From NCBI GenBank assembly GCA_002366675.1, contig DFBO01000231.1, positions 1 to 5,095 of the forward strand: a stretch of DNA of 5,095 nucleotides, read 5' to 3'. A model generated the notes under the pieces. The model made no database searches. It was not told the origin of the DNA and worked only from the letters and a program-made list of their open reading frames with translations. The DNA is from Flavobacteriaceae bacterium UBA3078. Its GTDB lineage: Bacteria > Bacteroidota > Bacteroidia > Flavobacteriales > Flavobacteriaceae. How positions within the stretch are numbered: position 1 is the stretch's first letter; each line of letters starts with the position of its first letter. Position numbers and translations under genes: made by a program. Shown piece after piece: positions 1 to 5,095 of the stretch.

Positions 1-174
1 AATAGACAATCCATAAACCACCACACTAAACAAACTCCAGTCTGTTTTATCTGAATTAAAAACTACAAGTAAGACTAAAGCTGCAATACCCAACAAAGCT
101 CCAATGCCATGAGTAACCGCATTTAATCGTTCTTCAAATAAAGATTGGGTTTGGATGTTTTTTATTTTAGCCAT
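1..174 (-). CDS. trhA: TrhA/hemolysin III (PAQR-like) membrane protein, N-terminal 58 residues only
   Basis: The reverse strand from the ATG at 174-172 reads open to the window edge (58 codons). The protein begins MAKIKNIQTQSLFEERLNAV and continues THGIGALLG, then a hydrophobic stretch (about residues 24-39) and the start of a second one near residues 48-58. The E-E-R-x-N-x-x-T-H-x-x-G signature before the first membrane helix is typical of the hemolysin III/YqfA (TrhA) family: seven-helix inner-membrane proteins of roughly 200 residues, related to PAQR receptors and linked to membrane-lipid homeostasis rather than proven haemolysis. The first 13 bases overlap the end of the upstream DUF4294 gene in another frame, which suggests translational coupling. 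The C-terminal part, with the other conserved histidines, lies outside the window. The family call rests on the N-terminal motif alone. Confidence 0.85.
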   Translation of the reverse strand, partial: MAKIKNIQTQSLFEERLNAVTHGIGALLGIAALVLLVVFNSDKTDWSLFSVVVYGLSI

Positions 175-824
175 TTTTCACTCAGCTCTAAGAAATCAAA
201 TTTTATAGCAGAATCTTGTCTTTCTAAAACGCCACTTTGAAAGTTTCTTTGTAGAATATCTTCAATTAAATAATCTTCTTTAACAGTTTCTGGATCGTAA
301 ACTTCTTTCAAAGAAATATTAAACAAGTTTGCCGTACTATTAAACCAAAATGCTCGCCAGCCACTTCGTAATCTTTTAATTAAATCAAAAGTGGTTTCAC
401 CAGTTTGTCTGTAAATAAGTTTTACTAAAATTTGTCCTTCGGTTCTGGTTAACTGCTTTAATTCTTCAGCAAATTCGTCTTCAATATAACTTTGAATAAT
501 CTTGGCGTATTTTTTCTGCTCACTTTTCTTTTTTATAAGGTCTATTCTTTCATTTAAAGACTCTAAGCGTTCTGCAGCTAATTTAGCATAAGGATATACT
601 TTAATAGTCTTTCGTCGTAAAATTAAATAGCGTCTTCTATCCTCTTTACTATCAAATTCTAATTTATGAAGAAGTAATACTTCATCCAAGTTGATAGCTG
701 TATGTGGAATAGAATCCCCTTCAATAATAATATATTCAACATCTGTTGAATCTGTCTCAAGAGAGTCAATCTGACCCTGAACAATAAAGGGAAGTATAAA
801 AAGTAAGTAAACTAATTTTTTCAT
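162..824 (-). CDS. DUF4294 domain protein, exported, function unknown
   Basis: This is a 220-residue protein of a family I know only from Bacteroidota. No biochemical role is known to me. Residues 1-17 (MKKLVYLLFILPFIVQG) form a signal peptide: two lysines, a hydrophobic core and a small residue before the likely cut. There is no lipobox cysteine, so a soluble periplasmic or secreted protein is inferred. An acidic linker follows. The DUF4294 core covers about residues 70-200: a lysine/arginine/glutamate-rich helical part starting at YPYAKLAAERLESL, then EGQILVKLIYRQTGETTFDL, the W-R-A-F-W segment and YDPETVKEDYLIEDIL. A longer reading could start at 839 or 830, but the ATG at 824 is chosen because it begins the signal peptide directly and has GGAG seven bases upstream. 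It is the first gene of a minus-strand unit and overlaps the following trhA-like gene. Confidence 0.88.
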   Translation of the reverse strand: MKKLVYLLFILPFIVQGQIDSLETDSTDVEYIIIEGDSIPHTAINLDEVLLLHKLEFDSKEDRRRYLILRRKTIKVYPYAKLAAERLESLNERIDLIKKKSEQKKYAKIIQSYIEDEFAEELKQLTRTEGQILVKLIYRQTGETTFDLIKRLRSGWRAFWFNSTANLFNISLKEVYDPETVKEDYLIEDILQRNFQSGVLERQDSAIKFDFLELSEKWLK

Positions 825-830
825 AATCAT

Positions 831-836
831 TCTCCA
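831..836 (-). promoter_or_regulatory. Ribosome binding site that decides the DUF4294 start
   Basis: On the minus strand this reads TGGAGA. GGAG lies seven bases before the ATG at 824 but only one base before the ATG at 830, so it supports 824 as the start. Shine-Dalgarno motifs are uncommon in Bacteroidota, and none of the other genes here has a clear one. Confidence 0.5.
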
Positions 837-839
837 CAA

Positions 840-970
840 AGTAGAAATAGGTTTATTCTAAATTCATTAAATCTAAAATCGTTCCAAAACGTTGGTAAAA
901 TTAATAATTTACCTAAGCATAAACCTTAAAATAGTATTAATATTATTATTTTAGTGCAAAATATTTAAAC
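840..970. promoter_or_regulatory. Divergent intergenic region with control signals for both flanking genes
   Basis: This AT-rich stretch separates the minus-strand DUF4294 gene from the plus-strand M42 peptidase gene, so it must hold or neighbour promoters for both. Candidates compared with the Bacteroidota -7 box TAnnTTTG are imperfect. On the minus strand TAGATTTA (875-868) matches 7 of 8 and would leave a leader of roughly 40 bases. On the plus strand TATTTTAG (947-954) also matches 7 of 8, just upstream of the ATG at 971. Neither has a good TTTG box at the expected distance, so these are only candidates. No small open reading frame or RNA gene is evident. Confidence 0.4.
894..913. repeat. 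Imperfect palindrome in the divergent promoter region, possible operator
   Basis: GGTAAA (894-899) and TTTACC (908-913) are perfect inverted arms separated by an eight-base AT-only centre. The 20-base size and the place between divergent genes fit a binding site for a dimeric regulator, but in such AT-rich DNA a 6-bp arm pair can arise by chance. No T-run follows that would make it a terminator. Confidence 0.3.
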
Positions 971-2059
971 ATGGCAAAAAAGAGCATTTTAAACAAAAAG
1001 TCAATCGATTTTTTAGAATCATATTTAAACAATGCATCACCAACTGGATACGAATGGGAAGGACAAAAAATTTGGATGAACTATCTAAAACCTTATGTAG
1101 ATGAGTTTATTACAGATACCTATGGATCTGCTGTAGGTGTAATTAATCCAAAAGCAAAATACAAAGTCGTTATAGAAGGTCATGCCGATGAGATTTCTTG
1201 GTATGTAAACTATATAAGCGATAATGGGTTAATTTATGTAATTAGAAATGGTGGAAGCGACCACCAAATTGCTCCAAGTAAAATTGTAAATATCCACACT
1301 AAAAAAGGCATTGTTAAAGGTGTTTTTGGTTGGCCAGCAATACATACTAGAAGTAAAGCTAAAGAAGAAGCACCAAAACCTGATAATATTACTATTGATG
1401 TTGGAGCAAAAGATAAAGCTGAAGTTGAGAAAATGGGAGTTCATGTAGGTTGTGTTATTACCTATCCAGATGAATTTCACGTTCTAAACAAAGACAAATT
1501 TGTTTGTCGTGCTCTAGATAACAGAATGGGTGGATTTATGATTGCTGAAGTGGCACGCTTATTAAAAGAAAACAAAAAAACATTACCATTTGGTTTATAC
1601 ATCACAAATTCTGTTCAAGAAGAAATTGGTTTACGTGGAGCCGAAATGATTACTCAAACCATTAAACCAAATGTTGCGATTGTTACAGATGTAACACATG
1701 ACACAACAACACCAATGATCGAAAGAAAAAAAGAAGGTCATTTAGAACTAGGTCTAGGTCCAGTAATAGCCTATGCTCCTGCTGTACAACAAAAACTTAG
1801 AGATTTAATTACAGATACTGCTGAAGAAAAAAAGATTCCTTTTCAAAGATCTGCACTTTCTAGAGCAACAGGAACTGATACTGATGCCTTTGCTTATAGT
1901 AATGGTGGTGTTGCTTCTGCGTTGATATCTCTACCACTTCGCTACATGCACACAACTGTTGAAATGGTTCATAGAGATGATGTGGAAAACGTGATTAAAC
2001 TTATCTACGAAACGCTTTTAAAGATTGAAGAAGGCGAAACTTTTTCGTATTTTAAATAA
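971..2059 (+). CDS. M42 family metal-dependent aminopeptidase (glutamyl aminopeptidase/TET-like)
   Basis: This is a cytoplasmic peptidase that removes N-terminal residues from peptides. Family members use a two-metal centre (Zn or Co) and usually assemble into large tetrahedral dodecamers. At 362 residues it has the usual family length. All expected active-site residues are visible: H71 and D73 in GHADE, the bridging D183 in ALDNR, the catalytic base E217 and metal ligand E218 in SVQEEIGLRGA, D240 in VTDVTHD, and H327 in LRYMHTTVE. The PDZ-like dimerisation insert typical of M42 should lie at roughly residues 75-165. There is no signal peptide. The start at 971 gives a normal N-terminus (helix followed by SPTGYEWE); no Shine-Dalgarno is present. 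It is likely expressed alone, because the palindromic element at 2091-2219 follows. Older annotations call such proteins endoglucanase M or FrvX; peptidase is the better-founded call. Substrate preference cannot be read from the sequence. Confidence 0.95.
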   Translation: MAKKSILNKKSIDFLESYLNNASPTGYEWEGQKIWMNYLKPYVDEFITDTYGSAVGVINPKAKYKVVIEGHADEISWYVNYISDNGLIYVIRNGGSDHQIAPSKIVNIHTKKGIVKGVFGWPAIHTRSKAKEEAPKPDNITIDVGAKDKAEVEKMGVHVGCVITYPDEFHVLNKDKFVCRALDNRMGGFMIAEVARLLKENKKTLPFGLYITNSVQEEIGLRGAEMITQTIKPNVAIVTDVTHDTTTPMIERKKEGHLELGLGPVIAYAPAVQQKLRDLITDTAEEKKIPFQRSALSRATGTDTDAFAYSNGGVASALISLPLRYMHTTVEMVHRDDVENVIKLIYETLLKIEEGETFSYFK

Positions 2060-2119
2060 GTAACTAAGCTACATTTGATTAAAAAATATTGAGGTTATCT
2101 AGAGAATATATTTTTCGTC

Positions 2120-2140
2120 AAACTGAAACAAGTTCAGTTT
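2120..2140. repeat. Left 8-bp hairpin of the composite element
   Basis: AAACTGAA (2120-2127) pairs perfectly with TTCAGTTT (2133-2140) around a five-base loop ACAAG. Together with the preceding CGTC it forms one half of the element. The left arm segment AAACTG can also pair with CAGTTT at 2195-2200, so an alternative fold exists. Confidence 0.75.
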
Positions 2141-2148
2141 CCCATAGT

Positions 2149-2163
2149 CCTAAAACAATTAGG
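2149..2163. repeat. Central 5-bp hairpin of the composite element
   Basis: CCTAA (2149-2153) pairs with TTAGG (2159-2163) around loop AACAA. In RNA the stem could grow by two wobble pairs (2148 with 2164, 2147 with 2165). It sits at the symmetry centre of the whole 129-base element. Confidence 0.5.
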
Positions 2164-2168
2164 GTGAG

Positions 2169-2189
2169 ATTCTGAAATTAATTCAGAAT
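2169..2189. repeat. Right 8-bp hairpin of the composite element
   Basis: ATTCTGAA (2169-2176) pairs perfectly with TTCAGAAT (2182-2189) around loop ATTAA and is followed by GACG. Read on the opposite strand, CGTCA-tt-CTGAA...TTCAG-aa-TCtCA matches the left half CGTCA-aa-CTGAA...TTCAG-tt-TCcCA. The two hairpins are therefore inverted copies of one unit, differing at paired positions in a way that keeps the stem. Confidence 0.75.
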
Positions 2190-2227
2190 GACGACAGTTT
2201 AAGCTTTTTAGATAACCTCTTTTTAAT

Positions 2228-2776
2228 ATGACGGAAGAACTCATAGGCATTATAACCAAAGACGGCAAACCAACTGGTAAAACTGTCTTAAAGTCTGTAA
2301 TCCATTCCAAAGGCTTTTACCACAACACAGCTCATGTTTGGTTTTATACAGATGAAGGACAGATTCTATTAGCCCAACGATCTGCCACAAAAACAATCTG
2401 TCCATTACTTTGGGATGTATCTGTTGCTGGACATGTAGATGCTGGTGAAACTACAGAACAAGCTGCTATTAGAGAAGCTCAAGAAGAACTAGGATTAACC
2501 ATTTCTGAATCCGATATACAGAAAATTGGTGTATTTCCATGTTTTCAATCTTATGAGAATGGTATTATTGATAATGAATTTCATCATACGTTTATTGCCG
2601 AATTAAAAATTGAAATCAATAAACTAACACCACAAGAAGGTGAGGTTGAAAATTTAAAACTCGTCACTATTTCAGAATTTGAAGATTTATTAAAGTTTAA
2701 AAAGGAACATCATTTGGTAGCTTCAAATAAAACATATTACCATATAGTTTTAAAACACATTCTAGAACAAATATAA
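2228..2776 (+). CDS. Nudix hydrolase of the IPP-isomerase-like/YfcD type
   Basis: This is a 182-residue cytoplasmic protein. Nudix enzymes cleave a nucleoside diphosphate linked to another moiety, using Mg2+ held by the Nudix box. The box G-x5-E-x7-R-E-x2-E-E-x-G-U is complete at residues 68-90 (G68, E74, R82, E83, E86, E87, G89, L90). The N-terminal part (IGIITKDGKPTGKTVLKSVIH, then HVWFYTDEGQILLAQRS) resembles type I isopentenyl-diphosphate isomerase. However, the isomerase catalytic cysteine in the SVCGH motif is alanine here (A67 in SVAGH), so isomerase activity is unlikely and a hydrolase is preferred. The substrate is unknown. The start at 2228 is needed for the conserved first strand; it has no Shine-Dalgarno and lies 8 bases after the palindromic element. 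The PrsW-like gene follows 18 bases after the stop, so co-transcription is likely. Confidence 0.92.
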   Translation: MTEELIGIITKDGKPTGKTVLKSVIHSKGFYHNTAHVWFYTDEGQILLAQRSATKTICPLLWDVSVAGHVDAGETTEQAAIREAQEELGLTISESDIQKIGVFPCFQSYENGIIDNEFHHTFIAELKIEINKLTPQEGEVENLKLVTISEFEDLLKFKKEHHLVASNKTYYHIVLKHILEQI

Positions 2777-2781
2777 TTTTG
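2774..2781 (+). promoter_or_regulatory. Possible -7 promoter box for the PrsW-like gene
   Basis: TAATTTTG is an exact match to the Bacteroidota -7 consensus TAnnTTTG and includes the Nudix stop codon. A TTTG box at -33 is missing; only TTTT at 2748-2751 lies at a tolerable distance (22 bases). Transcription would begin about 7-9 bases before the ATG at 2795, giving a very short leader. The match may be chance in AT-rich DNA. Confidence 0.35.
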
Positions 2782-2794
2782 TTACTTTCATCTT

Positions 2795-3469
2795 ATGAAT
2801 CTACTTTTCGCAGCCATTGCTCCTGTTTTTGTTATTATCCTTTATATTTATTGCAAGGACGAATACGAGAAAGAACCACGAATATTATTGTTATACAATT
2901 TCCTGTTAGGCGCTATAATTAGTGTTCTAATTACTACAACCTTATATCTTGGTGCTGACAGTTTTTTTCCATTAAATGATGAATATAGTATTATTCAACA
3001 ATTTTTCAAGGCCTTTCTAATAGTTGCTGTCATTGAAGAGTTTAGCAAATACATCATCGTCCGTTATTTTGCACAACCACACAAAGAATTCAACGAACCA
3101 TTCGATGGCATTATGTATGCAGTGATGGTTTCTATGGGTTTTGCAGCTACCGAAAACATAATCTATGCTATAGAAGGTGGCTATCAAGTGGCTTTAATGA
3201 GAGCCTTTACAGCAGTTCCAGCTCATGCTACCTTTGCTGTACTTATGGGTTATTTTATGGGAAAAGCTAAGTTTGCTAAAAACAGTTACAAATACAACTT
3301 GCTAGGGCTTTTTCTGGCTGTCTTATTTCATGGAGCATACGATTTCTTCTTGTTTATTGATTTTATTCCTGGAATTTGGATTGGTGCATTTGTATCTTTA
3401 TTTATTGGATTGTTTCTGTCTTCAAGAGCCATTAAAACACATCAAAAAAATTCCCATTTCAAAGTTTAA
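2795..3469 (+). CDS. prsW: PrsW family intramembrane metalloprotease
   Basis: This 224-residue multi-pass membrane protein has roughly seven hydrophobic segments (about residues 3-19, 31-53, 68-92, 104-124, 131-155, 167-188 and 190-210). All hallmarks of the PrsW/CPBP-like glutamic protease group are present: the Y-E-K-E-P motif after the first helix (24-28), E-E-F-S-K (E81, E82, K85), F-A-A-T-E-N (E120, N121), H144 in VPAHATFA, and H179/D183 in FHGAYD. The namesake in Bacillus subtilis cleaves the anti-sigma factor RsiW at its extracytoplasmic side. No sigma or anti-sigma gene is nearby here, so the substrate is unknown and the symbol indicates family, not proven orthology. The gene follows the Nudix gene by 18 bases and may share its transcript or use the TAATTTTG box. 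The start fits directly before the first helix. Confidence 0.92.
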   Translation: MNLLFAAIAPVFVIILYIYCKDEYEKEPRILLLYNFLLGAIISVLITTTLYLGADSFFPLNDEYSIIQQFFKAFLIVAVIEEFSKYIIVRYFAQPHKEFNEPFDGIMYAVMVSMGFAATENIIYAIEGGYQVALMRAFTAVPAHATFAVLMGYFMGKAKFAKNSYKYNLLGLFLAVLFHGAYDFFLFIDFIPGIWIGAFVSLFIGLFLSSRAIKTHQKNSHFKV

Positions 3470-3498
3470 GCACAAGTTATGAGCTTAAGTGAATTTTT
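3466..3498 (+). terminator. Weak hairpin plus T-run, possible terminator after the PrsW-like gene
   Basis: TTAAGC (3466-3471) pairs with GCTTAA (3483-3488) around an 11-base loop, with two further wobble pairs possible outside. A T5 run follows at 3494-3498, five bases after the perfect stem. The left arm includes part of the stop codon of the upstream gene. The stem is short and AU-rich, so termination would be inefficient at best. Confidence 0.3.
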
Positions 3499-3512
3499 GG
3501 GATTTTGTTTTT

Positions 3513-3526
3513 GGAATTTGGAATTT
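3513..3526 (+). repeat. Two tandem copies of GGAATTT in a T/G-rich stretch
   Basis: GGAATTT occurs back to back (3513-3519, 3520-3526) and follows the related words TTTTTGGGATTTTG. This T/G-rich stretch fills the gap between the PrsW-like and carrier-protein genes. No function is evident; it may be a degenerate simple repeat. Confidence 0.4.
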
Positions 3527-3545
3527 CATCAATCTAATTAATCCT

Positions 3546-3553
3546 TATATTTA
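3546..3553 (+). promoter_or_regulatory. Candidate promoter -7 box for the biotin carrier/carboxylase operon
   Basis: TATATTTA matches 7 of 8 positions of the Bacteroidota box TAnnTTTG and lies 20 bases before the ATG at 3574. A -33 element could be TTTC at 3524-3527 (18-base spacing) or the exact TTTG at 3517-3520 (25 bases, long). The position upstream of a two-gene unit and downstream of a possible terminator makes a promoter here reasonable. Confidence 0.4.
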
Positions 3554-3573
3554 CATCTTTAAATCGATAATTT

Positions 3574-4059
3574 ATGAGTCAGACTTACAAAGTGAATGTT
3601 AATAATACATTCGATATTGATATTTCTTCACAACAAATTTCTAACCTAGATGCCATTAAAGATTCTCATTCAGAATTTCATGTTTTACAAGATAATAAAT
3701 CTTATAAATGTCAGATTATTGAATCGAATTTTAATTCAAAATCATATAAAGTAAAGGTTAACAATAGCACATATAATATAAACATTTTTAATGAATTAGA
3801 TTCGCTAATTAAAGAAATGGGATTTGAGATTGGTGCTTCAAAAAAAGTGAACGATATTAAAGCTCCAATGCCTGGATTAATTTTAGACATAAATGTCGTT
3901 ATTGGTCAAGAAGTTAAAGAAGATGATGCGCTTTTAATTTTAGAAGCTATGAAAATGGAAAATGTAATAATCTCTCCTAGAAATGGTATTATTAAATCTA
4001 TTTCAGTTAACAAAGGTGCTGCTGTAGATAAAAATCAACTTTTAATAGAATTTGAATAA
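3574..4059 (+). CDS. Biotin carboxyl carrier protein subunit of an acyl-CoA carboxylase
   Basis: This 161-residue protein carries biotin, which shuttles CO2 between biotin carboxylase and carboxyltransferase. The biotinyl domain spans about residues 93-161: it starts at KAPMPGLI, carries the E-A-M-K-M-E-N biotinylation motif (124-130) with K127 as the acceptor, 34 residues before the C-terminus as is usual, and ends GAAVDKNQLLIEFE. Residues 1-90 are not the Pro/Ala-rich linker of classical AccB. They are beta-rich and contain two similar segments (YKVNVNNT..., 5-17, and YKVKVNNST..., 58-71). This N-terminal part may correspond to the BT domain that joins subunits in propionyl-CoA-type carboxylases; that is an inference. 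The biotin carboxylase gene begins one base after the stop. Being separate from the carboxylase, this is a split arrangement common in Bacteroidota. Acetyl-CoA versus propionyl-CoA use cannot be decided here. Confidence 0.92.
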   Translation: MSQTYKVNVNNTFDIDISSQQISNLDAIKDSHSEFHVLQDNKSYKCQIIESNFNSKSYKVKVNNSTYNINIFNELDSLIKEMGFEIGASKKVNDIKAPMPGLILDINVVIGQEVKEDDALLILEAMKMENVIISPRNGIIKSISVNKGAAVDKNQLLIEFE

Positions 4060-4060
4060 C

Positions 4061-5095
4061 ATGAAGAAAATACTAGTAGCAAACAGAGGAGAAATTGCCA
4101 TTCGTGTCATGCGAACAGCAAAAAAAATGGGAATAAAAACAGTTGCCGTTTATTCAACTGTAGATAGACATGCTCCTCATGTTAAATATGCAGATGAAGC
4201 TGTTTTAATTGGCGAAGCACCTTCAAGTCAATCGTATTTATTAGGTGATAAAATTATTGAAGTCGCTAAAAAATTAGATGTGGATGCCATTCATCCTGGA
4301 TATGGTTTTTTAAGTGAGAATGCTCATTTTGCAGAATTATGTGAACAAAATAACATCACTTTTATTGGACCTAAATCTAAGGCTATTAAAATTATGGGTT
4401 CAAAATTAGCAGCAAAAGATGCTGTTAAGACTTATAACATTCCTATGGTTCCTGGTACAGACGAAGCCATTACAGATATATCTGAAGCAAAGAATATAGC
4501 TAAAGACATTGGTTTTCCTATACTAATAAAAGCTTCAGCTGGTGGTGGTGGAAAAGGGATGCGTGTTGTAGAAAAAGAATCTGATTTCGAATCTCAAATG
4601 GAAAGAGCCATAAGCGAGGCTATAAATGCTTTTGGAGATGGTTCAGTTTTTATTGAAAAATATGTAACCTCTCCTCGACATATCGAGATTCAAGTCATGG
4701 CAGATGCACACGGAAATATTATCCACTTATTTGAACGTGAATGTAGTATTCAACGTCGTCACCAAAAAGTAGTTGAAGAAGCTCCATCATCTGTATTAAC
4801 ACCAGAATTGAGAAAACAAATGGGAGAAGCTGCTGTTAAAGTGGCAAAATCTTGCGATTATCTTGGCGCAGGAACTGTTGAGTTTCTATTAGATGAAAAT
4901 CACAATTTCTATTTCTTAGAAATGAATACGCGTTTACAAGTAGAACATCCAGTTTCTGAATGGATTACAGGAACCGATTTGGTTGAATTACAAATTCGCG
5001 TTGCTAGAGGAGAAACACTTCCTATAAAACAAGAAGATTTAAAAATAAAAGGTCATGCTTTGGAATTACGCGTTTATGCTGAAGATCCTTTAAAC
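4061..5095 (+). CDS. accC: Biotin carboxylase subunit of acetyl/propionyl-CoA carboxylase, 3' end beyond window
   Basis: The frame is open from the ATG at 4061 to the window end (345 codons; the family is usually 440-500 residues in single-domain form). The enzyme carboxylates biotin on the carrier protein using ATP and bicarbonate. Conserved parts appear in order: KKILVANRGEIAIRVMR (N-terminal fold), HPGYGFLSEN (78-87), K115, K157, the glycine-rich ATP loop GGGGKGM (161-167), E199, H207, RECSIQRRHQK (226-236, with Q231, H234 and K236), E274, LEMNTRLQVEHPVSE (286-300, with E287, N289, R291 and E295) and ELRVYAED (R337). By alignment from memory with Escherichia coli AccC these cover the ATP, bicarbonate and biotin sites; none is altered. 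One base separates it from the carrier gene, so the two are co-translated. Whether a carrier domain is fused downstream cannot be seen, but the separate carrier gene argues against it. Confidence 0.96.
   Translation, partial: MKKILVANRGEIAIRVMRTAKKMGIKTVAVYSTVDRHAPHVKYADEAVLIGEAPSSQSYLLGDKIIEVAKKLDVDAIHPGYGFLSENAHFAELCEQNNITFIGPKSKAIKIMGSKLAAKDAVKTYNIPMVPGTDEAITDISEAKNIAKDIGFPILIKASAGGGGKGMRVVEKESDFESQMERAISEAINAFGDGSVFIEKYVTSPRHIEIQVMADAHGNIIHLFERECSIQRRHQKVVEEAPSSVLTPELRKQMGEAAVKVAKSCDYLGAGTVEFLLDENHNFYFLEMNTRLQVEHPVSEWITGTDLVELQIRVARGETLPIKQEDLKIKGHALELRVYAEDPLN

Larger units (their letters stand above)
2091..2219. repeat. Composite nested inverted-repeat element (REP/BIME- or MITE-like)
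   Basis: The ends are perfect 11-base inverted repeats, GAGGTTATCTA (2091-2101) and TAGATAACCTC (2209-2219). Nested inside are CGTCA (2116-2120) and TGACG (2189-2193), two 8-bp hairpins (2120-2140 and 2169-2189) and a central CCTAA/TTAGG hairpin (2149-2163). All pairs share nearly the same centre, about 2155, so the whole block could fold like a cloverleaf. No open reading frame is carried and no clear target-site duplication flanks it (AATAT occurs near both sides but is uninformative in this AT-rich DNA). T5 follows the right end (2220-2224), so the outer stem could also act as a terminator for the peptidase gene, although the 107-base interior makes fast folding unlikely. The layout, two palindromes in opposite orientation in an intergenic gap, resembles REP pairs (BIMEs); that comparison is an inference. 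Confidence 0.75.

Noticed and set aside
825..839. Upstream ATG codons at 839 and 830 as the start of the DUF4294 gene
   Set aside because: They would add MWRMI before a clear signal peptide; the GGAG motif is correctly spaced only for the ATG at 824.
1229..1480. Minus-strand open frame of 83 codons, rich in Phe, Asn and Ser
   Set aside because: It lies wholly inside the well-supported M42 peptidase gene, shows no recognisable family, and its composition is what the antisense of an AT-rich gene gives.
2091..2219. Composite palindrome as a tRNA gene, because of its cloverleaf-like outline
   Set aside because: It is longer than a tRNA, has no T-loop TTCGA-type sequence or usual anticodon arm, all loops are five bases, and the outer stem is 11 bp.
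2091..2219. CRISPR array or riboswitch
   Set aside because: There are no direct repeats with regular spacers, and no known riboswitch core motif that I recognise; the structure is inverted and symmetric.
3470..3573. Small gene in the gap between the PrsW-like and carrier-protein genes
   Set aside because: The ATG at 3479 opens only a short frame of low complexity with no recognisable features; the stretch is T/G-rich repeat-like sequence.

Overview
The window is AT-rich and looks like chromosomal DNA from a member of the Bacteroidota, most likely the Flavobacteriaceae. The reasons are a DUF4294 protein (a family I know only from this phylum), start codons mostly without a Shine-Dalgarno sequence, promoter-like TAnnTTTG boxes just upstream of genes, and a separate small biotin carrier protein encoded directly before a biotin carboxylase. 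The organism call is an inference from these traits.

Left part (1-970), minus strand: a secreted or periplasmic DUF4294 protein is followed by the N-terminal part of a TrhA/hemolysin III-type membrane protein. Their reading frames overlap by 13 bases, so they form one transcription unit. Bases 840-970 separate this unit from the plus-strand genes. This divergent control region holds an imperfect palindrome and no convincing promoter.

Middle part (971-3469), plus strand: an M42-family metal aminopeptidase with its full active-site set, a Nudix hydrolase resembling IPP isomerase but without the isomerase cysteine, and a PrsW-type intramembrane metalloprotease. Between the aminopeptidase and the Nudix gene lies the most unusual object in the window, a 129-base nested inverted repeat (2091-2219). 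It has 11-base perfect ends and holds two 8-bp hairpins that are diverged inverted copies of each other, plus a small central hairpin. It ends only 8 bases before the Nudix start codon.

Right part (3470-5095), plus strand: after a short AT-rich gap come a biotin carboxyl carrier protein and, one base later, a biotin carboxylase that runs off the window edge. Together they would form the first half-reaction of an acyl-CoA carboxylase (acetyl- or propionyl-CoA). A carboxyltransferase gene is expected just beyond the edge.

Most genes are ordinary housekeeping types. I do not see a complete new system here. The candidate for novelty is the composite palindromic element at 2091-2219.
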